Part shown: positions 1 to 3,771 of the stretch, piece by piece
How positions within the stretch are numbered: position 1 is the stretch's first letter
Layout of the letters: each line of letters begins with the position of its first letter
Source: Nitrospirota bacterium
GTDB taxonomy: Bacteria; Nitrospirota; Thermodesulfovibrionia; Thermodesulfovibrionales; JdFR-88
Direction: 5' to 3'
NCBI GenBank assembly: GCA_021819985.1
Contig: JAKAEG010000169.1
Span: forward strand, 1 to 7,202
Length of the DNA stretch: 7,202 nucleotides
Translations under genes and position numbers: made by a program
Notes under the pieces: model-generated
Told to the model about the DNA's origin: nothing
Database searches by the model: none
Seen by the model: only the letters and a program-made list of their open reading frames with translations

Positions 1-1776
1 CGCCGCCTTCTTTATGGCCATTGAACCTGCTATCTTGAACGCCATCTCGGAGGAGTCCACAGTGTGGTACGAGCCGTCAAACAGGGTCACACTCAGATCT
101 ATCATGGGACAGCCCGCCAGTAGGCCCCCCTTCAGGGTTTCTACTATGCCTTTTTCCACGGCCGGTATGTAGTTTCTGGGAATGGCCCCTCCCACTATCG
201 CGTCGATAAACTCGAAACCGCTTCCGCGGGGCAGGGGTTTTATATCTATCCAGCAGTCACCGTACTGTCCTTTGCCGCCAGACTGTTTTTTGTATTTGCC
301 CTGGACCTTCGCCGTGCCTGTTATCGTCTCCCGGTAGGGGATCTTGGGGGTCTTCATCTCGACCTCGACCCCGAATTTCCTTTTAAGTTTTTCAAGGACG
401 ACCTCAAGGTGGAGCTGCCCCATGCCGGAGAGTATCATCTCCTTTGTTTCCTCGTCCCTGTGGAAATGAAGCGCCTGGTCTTCTTCCAAAATCTTGTGCA
501 GCGCGTTGCTGACCTTCTCTTCATCCCCTTTGGATTTTGAGGCGATCGCATAGGAGATTACCGGCTCGGCAAGCCTGACCTTTTCGTATTGGGCGGGGTG
601 GGCCTCATCGGAAAGGGTGTCGCCTGTGTTGGTCTCCTTGAGTTTTGCCACGACGCCTATCTCGCCGGGTCCCAGTACCTGGGCGTTCACCTGTTTTTTA
701 CCGAAAGGATAAAAAACCTGCCCGATCCGTTCCTTCGCTCCACTGGAGGTATTGAGCACGTTGGAGTCAGTGCCCACCTTGCCAGAATAAACCCGGAAAA
801 AGGAGAGCCTTCCGGTAAACGGGTCCGCAATGGTTTTGAAGACATAAGCGGAAAAAGGCGCATCCGCGGAGGGCTGAAGGGTTTCCGTCTCGCCGGTCTT
901 TGAGTTTTTGGCGGTTATCGGGGTCACCCTGGCGTGCTCTTCAGGAGAGGGCAGGCACATCAAGGCCGCATCCATCAGCTTGTCCATCCCCATGGCCCTT
1001 ACGGCCGAGCCGGCCAGCACCGGGATGAACTGTCTTGTGGCGCAGCCGATTTTTATTCCATTTATTATCTCTTCCTGCTCTATCTCCCCTCCGTCAAGAT
1101 AGATGGACAGGAGGTTATCGTCAGACTCGCATATCTTTTCTACGAGTTTTTTCCTGTAGCCGGCTATTTCCTCTTCCATTTCAGGCGGTATCGCCACGGA
1201 GCCGGGGGCCTTCCCGTTGTTGTACATGTACGCTTTCATTTCGACAACGTCCACGAGGCCCCGGAGCGCCTGGCCTGAGCCGATAGGAACAACCAGCGGT
1301 ATGGCCTCCCTGCCGAAACACCTTTCTATGTCTTCCAGCGCGCCGGCGAAATCGGCCATGTCCTTGTCCATTTCATTGATGAACGCTATCATGGGAAGTT
1401 CCAGCTCGGCGGCGTACTCGCAGATCTTGAGCCCCTCGGCCTTTACGCCGTCAACCCCGCTGGCCACCAGTATCGCGCCATCTGCGGCTTTAAGGCTTTC
1501 GTGAGTTTCTTCGATGAAGTTGATAAATCCGGGTGTATCGATGAGGTCCAGCTTGGTGTTTTTCCAGTTGCAGAAGGCCACTGATGTGTCGATGGAGAAT
1601 TTTCTGTGGATCTCTTCGGCCTCGAAATCCATAACGGTGTTGCCGTTTGGCACGCTGCCCATGCGGTCCACGGCCCCCGCCGTGAAGAGCATTGCCTCTG
1701 CTATGGAAGTTTTGCCTGAACCGCCGTGCCCAATCAAAGCTACATTTCTGATTTCCCTAACCGTTAAAGTTGCCAT
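1..1776 (-). CDS. fusA: Elongation factor G-like translation GTPase (EF-G paralogue), 3' end beyond the window
   Basis: This is a ribosomal translocase-type GTPase of the EF-G family, probably a secondary EF-G paralogue and not the main factor. The 592 codons present show a P-loop GHGGSGKT (residues 16-23), switch I reduced to RKFSI (58-62, where EF-G has RGITI), DTPG (80-83), a G4 motif NEMD (134-137, normally NKxD) and a G5-like GSAV (256-259). Domain II begins near 308, domain III near 405 and domain IV near 480, with the family signature GKGQYGD (501-507) and a terminal FKIAGSMA (580-587). About 100 residues (domain V) should lie beyond the left edge, since the family is usually near 690 aa. 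The start is fixed by a good Shine-Dalgarno (GGGAGGA, 7 nt spacing) and by the family's usual N-terminus. It lies 49 nt downstream of rseC on the same strand, so co-transcription is likely. The P-loop sequence and the altered G4 argue for a paralogue; the exact role is unknown. Confidence 0.92.
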   Translation of the reverse strand, partial: MATLTVREIRNVALIGHGGSGKTSIAEAMLFTAGAVDRMGSVPNGNTVMDFEAEEIHRKFSIDTSVAFCNWKNTKLDLIDTPGFINFIEETHESLKAADGAILVASGVDGVKAEGLKICEYAAELELPMIAFINEMDKDMADFAGALEDIERCFGREAIPLVVPIGSGQALRGLVDVVEMKAYMYNNGKAPGSVAIPPEMEEEIAGYRKKLVEKICESDDNLLSIYLDGGEIEQEEIINGIKIGCATRQFIPVLAGSAVRAMGMDKLMDAALMCLPSPEEHARVTPITAKNSKTGETETLQPSADAPFSAYVFKTIADPFTGRLSFFRVYSGKVGTDSNVLNTSSGAKERIGQVFYPFGKKQVNAQVLGPGEIGVVAKLKETNTGDTLSDEAHPAQYEKVRLAEPVISYAIASKSKGDEEKVSNALHKILEEDQALHFHRDEETKEMILSGMGQLHLEVVLEKLKRKFGVEVEMKTPKIPYRETITGTAKVQGKYKKQSGGKGQYGDCWIDIKPLPRGSGFEFIDAIVGGAIPRNYIPAVEKGIVETLKGGLLAGCPMIDLSVTLFDGSYHTVDSSEMAFKIAGSMAIKKAA

Positions 1777-1783
1777 GCAACAA

Positions 1784-1790
1784 TCCTCCC
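1784..1790 (-). promoter_or_regulatory. Shine-Dalgarno of the EF-G-like gene
   Basis: On the minus strand GGGAGGA stands 7 nt before the ATG at 1776. It decides the start codon. It is also one of only two clear ribosome binding sites in the window; the other precedes the small frame at 3412. Confidence 0.75.
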
Positions 1791-1825
1791 GGTATGTAAA
1801 GGGTTTTTTTGAATATGTAATCGAA

Positions 1826-2254
1826 TTAATCGATTATTTCTTCAATTATGGGCTTGTATTCGAGTTTTTTATCCGCTTTTGAACTCCATATTCTTATGAT
1901 TAAAAAAGATATCGCAAACGCCCCGAAGGCAAATATGGCGGAAACACTGTCGGGGTCGTGTCCTTTAAAGCTGCTCAGGGCTAATTGCTGGCCTAAAATG
2001 GCCCCGAGTATAAGGGCCACCACTGGAAGTCCATAAACGATCAGGGAGCCTTTCATATAAGAGAAAGCTTTAAGCGAAACCCGGACCTTCTGTCCCTCTT
2101 TTGCGCCGATATCGTTAATGGCGTCGATCTCCGCACCCTCTTTTGAGGCCTGGCAGGTCCCCATGGAGCAATTTTCGCAAACCCCTTGCGGCTTTGCGAC
2201 CGAGACCTTGGCAAAACGCCCGATCGTCTTTACAACAACACCGATTTCTTCCAT
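1826..2254 (-). CDS. rseC: RseC/MucC-family inner-membrane protein
   Basis: A 142-aa protein of the RseC/MucC family. These are inner-membrane proteins linked to sigma-E control and to the Rsx system that re-reduces SoxR. The N-terminal cytoplasmic part begins EEIGVVV and carries a cysteine cluster C26-x2-C29-x4-C34, as expected for the family. Two hydrophobic segments follow (about 71-93 and 103-122), joined by a short loop, and the tail is charged (SSKADKK, then an acidic EEIID end). Length and architecture are typical. The upstream sequence AAAGGGCT is too close to the ATG to be a standard Shine-Dalgarno, but no better in-frame start is seen. A TAAAAT hexamer lies only 9 nt before the ATG, which suggests a very short leader. 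The EF-G-like gene follows 49 nt downstream. No sigma-E gene or anti-sigma factor is visible here, so the family name does not establish a sigma-E role. Confidence 0.85.
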   Translation of the reverse strand: MEEIGVVVKTIGRFAKVSVAKPQGVCENCSMGTCQASKEGAEIDAINDIGAKEGQKVRVSLKAFSYMKGSLIVYGLPVVALILGAILGQQLALSSFKGHDPDSVSAIFAFGAFAISFLIIRIWSSKADKKLEYKPIIEEIID

Positions 2255-2262
2255 AGCCCTTT

Positions 2263-2316
2263 CATTTTAACATACGGCGGGGCGGACCAACATACCCGCG
2301 GATTTATGTTAAAATG
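2263..2316. repeat. Perfect 12-bp inverted repeat in the divergent intergenic region
   Basis: CATTTTAACATA (2263-2274) is the exact reverse complement of TATGTTAAAATG (2305-2316), with a 30-nt GC-rich spacer. Read outward, each arm presents a TAAAAT -10-like hexamer: on the minus strand at 2269-2264, facing rseC, and on the plus strand at 2310-2315, facing the gene at 2408. The -35 regions are weak on both sides. It could be a symmetric divergent promoter, an operator pair, or both. Confidence 0.6.
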
Positions 2317-2360
2317 GGCGGCGAGCGTGTCCCGCAGGGCAGCGGGCGAATTGAAATAAG

Positions 2361-2377
2361 TGTAAGAATTTCTTACA
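2361..2377. promoter_or_regulatory. 17-bp palindrome, candidate operator
   Basis: TGTAAGAATTTCTTACA is a perfect palindrome with 8-bp arms and one central base, 31 nt before the start of the 2408 gene. Its right arm contains the CTTACA that would serve as the -35 of a promoter ending at 2400. A dimeric repressor bound here would block that promoter. No regulator gene is adjacent. The palindrome is absent from the second copy of the surrounding element. Confidence 0.4.
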
Positions 2378-2400
2378 TAAATTCCCGAAGGGAATAAAAT
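2372..2400 (+). promoter_or_regulatory. Candidate promoter of the deoxyhypusine-synthase-like gene
   Basis: CTTACA (2372-2377), a 17-nt spacer, then TAAAAT (2395-2400). The ATG is only 7 nt further on, which would give a leaderless transcript. A competing upstream promoter with TAAAAT at 2310-2315 would give an approximately 87-nt structured leader. The sequence alone does not decide between them. Confidence 0.35.
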
Positions 2401-2407
2401 TGCGGAC

Positions 2408-3385
2408 ATGGCCAGAAATAAAAGACCGAAATTTTTTCTGCTTGATCTCAAAAAAATAAAGACCGTCCCCCTTGCCGGCAGGAAATCCAAAGTGGAACTT
2501 GAGCTGGCCGCGAGGCCACCGCAGCCGGGGGACAGTTTCATGGATTTCTGGAACGGCCTTCCAAACGTGCTTGCCGCCTCCAATATCAAAAGGGTTGTCG
2601 AAGCCATTGCGCGTGCCCGTGAAAATGACAGGCCGGTCGTGCTGGGCATGGGGGCGCATCCCATAAAGGTGGGGCTGTCACCTTTGATAATTGACCTTAT
2701 GCGCAGGGGTATCATCACCGCCGTCGCAACTAACGGGGCCGCCATTGTGCATGATTTTGAGCTTGCGTTTATGGGGCGCACTTCGGAGGACGTTGCCGAA
2801 GAGCTTTGCAAGGGCACCTTCGGGATGGCCAGGGAAACCGGTCTTTTTTTAAATCGGGCCATAAAAAAAGGCGCAAAAGACGGCCTGGGCCTTGGCGAAT
2901 CCATAGGCGCCCTTATAACCGGAGGCCGGTTCCCCTTTAAAGAGAAGAGCATATTCGCAACCGGATACGATTTGGGAATACCTGCAACCGTGCACGTTAC
3001 GATGGGGGCCGATATAATCCATATGCATCCTTCAGCGGACGGCGCTTCGATAGGGGAGGCCACTATGAGGGATTTTAGGTTGTTTGCATCCGTACTCTCG
3101 CAGTTAGAAGGCGGGGTTTATATAAACCTGGGCTCGGCGGTGGTAATGCCCGAGGTCTTTCTGAAGGCGCTGACCGTGGCCAGGAACCTTGGCCACGAGA
3201 CAAAAAACATTACGACCGTGAACATGGATTTCATTCAGCATTACAGGCCCAGGGAAAATGTCCTGATGAGACCTACCCTCCGGGGAGGCATATCGTATGC
3301 GCTTACCGGCCACCATGAAATAATGTTTCCCCTGCTTGCCGCCGGGTTAATTGAGCGCATGGGGAAAAACCTATCTCAAAATTGA
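2408..3385 (+). CDS. Deoxyhypusine synthase-like conserved protein, function unknown
   Basis: A 325-aa soluble protein with no signal peptide or membrane segment. It resembles the deoxyhypusine synthase (DHS) NAD-binding fold at low similarity. GMGAHPIKVGLSPLIIDLM (80-98) and ATNGAAIVHDFE (107-118) resemble the DHS N-terminal Rossmann segments. TGHHEIMFPLLAA (300-312) resembles the C-terminal HGDATxxxPLL block of DHS-family proteins. The place where DHS has GGGxxK with its catalytic lysine reads GSAVVMPE (242-249), so authentic hypusine chemistry is unlikely; bacteria in any case lack the eIF5A substrate. Conserved-looking clusters FATGYDLGIP (183-192) and HMHPSADGASIGE (205-217) may line an active site. 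The N-terminal 40 residues are basic and proline-rich. No Shine-Dalgarno is evident. The DHS relationship is my inference from short blocks; that the gene is real is much firmer than its name. Confidence 0.75.
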   Translation: MARNKRPKFFLLDLKKIKTVPLAGRKSKVELELAARPPQPGDSFMDFWNGLPNVLAASNIKRVVEAIARARENDRPVVLGMGAHPIKVGLSPLIIDLMRRGIITAVATNGAAIVHDFELAFMGRTSEDVAEELCKGTFGMARETGLFLNRAIKKGAKDGLGLGESIGALITGGRFPFKEKSIFATGYDLGIPATVHVTMGADIIHMHPSADGASIGEATMRDFRLFASVLSQLEGGVYINLGSAVVMPEVFLKALTVARNLGHETKNITTVNMDFIQHYRPRENVLMRPTLRGGISYALTGHHEIMFPLLAAGLIERMGKNLSQN

Positions 3386-3411
3386 TTCTGAAGCGAAAGA
3401 GAGAGGAAATC

Positions 3412-3516
3412 ATGGCAGCAATTTCTTCTGGACAATCGAGAAAAGGGGAACTCGCCCGGAGGCGCAACGTCAAAATGGATTCCCGCTTACGACATGCGGG
3501 AATGACCCCCGACTAA
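3412..3516 (+). CDS. Small 34-codon frame with a strong ribosome binding site, running into a palindromic repeat (possible gene remnant)
   Basis: A GAGAGG ribosome binding site ends 5 nt before this ATG, 26 nt after the stop of the preceding gene. That is the spacing expected of a second cistron. The first 20 codons (starting MAAISSGQSRKGELARRR) precede the palindromic element at 3471; the rest is encoded by the repeat and stops at 3514-3516. I recognise no family. It may be the 5' remnant of a gene disrupted by the repeat, a genuine microprotein, or chance. Confidence 0.25.
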   Translation: MAAISSGQSRKGELARRRNVKMDSRLRHAGMTPD

Positions 3517-3644
3517 GGACTTCGGGGGCAGGCTTAAATACTTAAGACGTCATGCCCGAGGACCTTAATCGGGCATCCATTTTGAATCACTTATTTCTCC
3601 TGGCCGAACAGTCAGAGTTGCGCCTGGGCCGGATTTCCTTTTTT
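3441..3644. repeat. Large imperfect inverted repeat enclosing the palindromic element
   Basis: The 28-nt arm at 3441-3468 matches the reverse complement of 3617-3644 at 20 of 28 positions without gaps. The innermost 9 bp are exact: AGGCGCAAC (3460-3468) and GTTGCGCCT (3617-3625). The palindromic unit at 3471-3584 sits inside, 2 nt from the left arm and 32 nt from the right arm. The whole could be a decayed miniature element of about 200 bp, or a long hairpin able to end transcription of the gene at 2408. Confidence 0.45.
3471..3584. repeat. REP/BIME-like nested palindromic element
   Basis: The 114-bp unit has perfect 10-bp terminal inverted repeats, CAAAATGGAT (3471-3480) and ATCCATTTTG (3575-3584). 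Inside are four hairpins: ATTCCCGC/GCGGGAAT (3479-3503), CCCCCGA/TCGGGGG (3506-3528), CTTAA/TTAAG (3533-3546) and ATGCCCGA/TCGGGCAT (3552-3576). The outer two units share the template TGGAT-x-CCCG...CGGG-x-ATGAC in opposite orientation. This is the form of a bacterial interspersed mosaic element built of REP sequences such as those mobilised in trans by RAYT (TnpA-REP) enzymes. The second hairpin core (3508-3526) matches the reverse complement of the fourth at 16 of 19 positions. No transposase is present. It may also act as a transcription terminator for the upstream gene. Confidence 0.75.
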
Positions 3645-3722
3645 GAGCCGTATGCCGCGATTTCTTTGAAACCTCTTGCAGACGGAAGCAATTTTCAAAT
3701 GGGTTCTAAAGCTGAACTTTAA
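3552..3722 (+). pseudogene. 56-codon open frame downstream of the repeat, possible 3' gene remnant
   Basis: The frame opens inside the right half of the palindromic element (ATG at 3552) and continues to TAA at 3720-3722. From codon 12 it reads LNHLFLLAEQ and later SFFEPYAAISLKPLADG, which looks like ordinary protein sequence, although I recognise no family. No ribosome binding site precedes it. It may be the 3' remnant of a gene whose 5' part is the frame at 3412; the two are in different phases. Apart from this frame and a promoter, I see no gene between 3585 and 3771. Confidence 0.2.
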
Positions 3723-3730
3723 CAAGAGAC

Positions 3731-3760
3731 TTGAAATTTATTGTTTTACTGTGAAATAAT
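3731..3760 (+). promoter_or_regulatory. Candidate sigma-70-type promoter of the receiver-SPOR gene
   Basis: TTGAAA (3731-3736), an 18-nt spacer, then AATAAT (3755-3760), preceded by TGA as an extended -10. It is the best promoter match in the window. The ATG lies 12 nt after the end of the -10, predicting a 5' UTR of only a few nucleotides, and no Shine-Dalgarno is present. Confidence 0.55.
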
Positions 3761-3771
3761 GATGCGTTAAG

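Larger units (their letters stand above)
2321..2405 (+). repeat. Intergenic element, copy 1 (two-hairpin leader-like sequence)
   Basis: This stretch is homologous to the minus strand of 6673-6759. The shared left box starts GCGAGCGTG, contains a CCCG...CGGG stem and ends GGGCGAA. The shared right box runs ACAT, ATTC, CGAAGGGAA and then GCGG. In this copy the first stem is CCCGC/GCGGG (2331-2335 with 2342-2346) and the second is ATTCCC-GAA-GGGAAT (2381-2395). The TAAAAT hexamer at 2310-2315 would place a transcription start almost exactly at the left end of the element, so it may form the 5' leader of the gene at 2408. A non-coding dispersed repeat is the alternative. Confidence 0.5.

Noticed and set aside
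589..1504. Several plus-strand open frames
   Set aside because: They are antisense to the EF-G-like gene, whose minus-strand translation shows continuous family motifs.
2230..3063. Long minus-strand open frame (277 codons) across the DHS-like gene
   Set aside because: It lies antisense to a better-supported plus-strand gene, runs into the rseC start region and its composition is that of a shadow frame, with no recognisable motif.
3471..3584. CRISPR array
   Set aside because: The repeated units are few, inverted and nested, without equal-length spacers; they are palindromic REP-type units.
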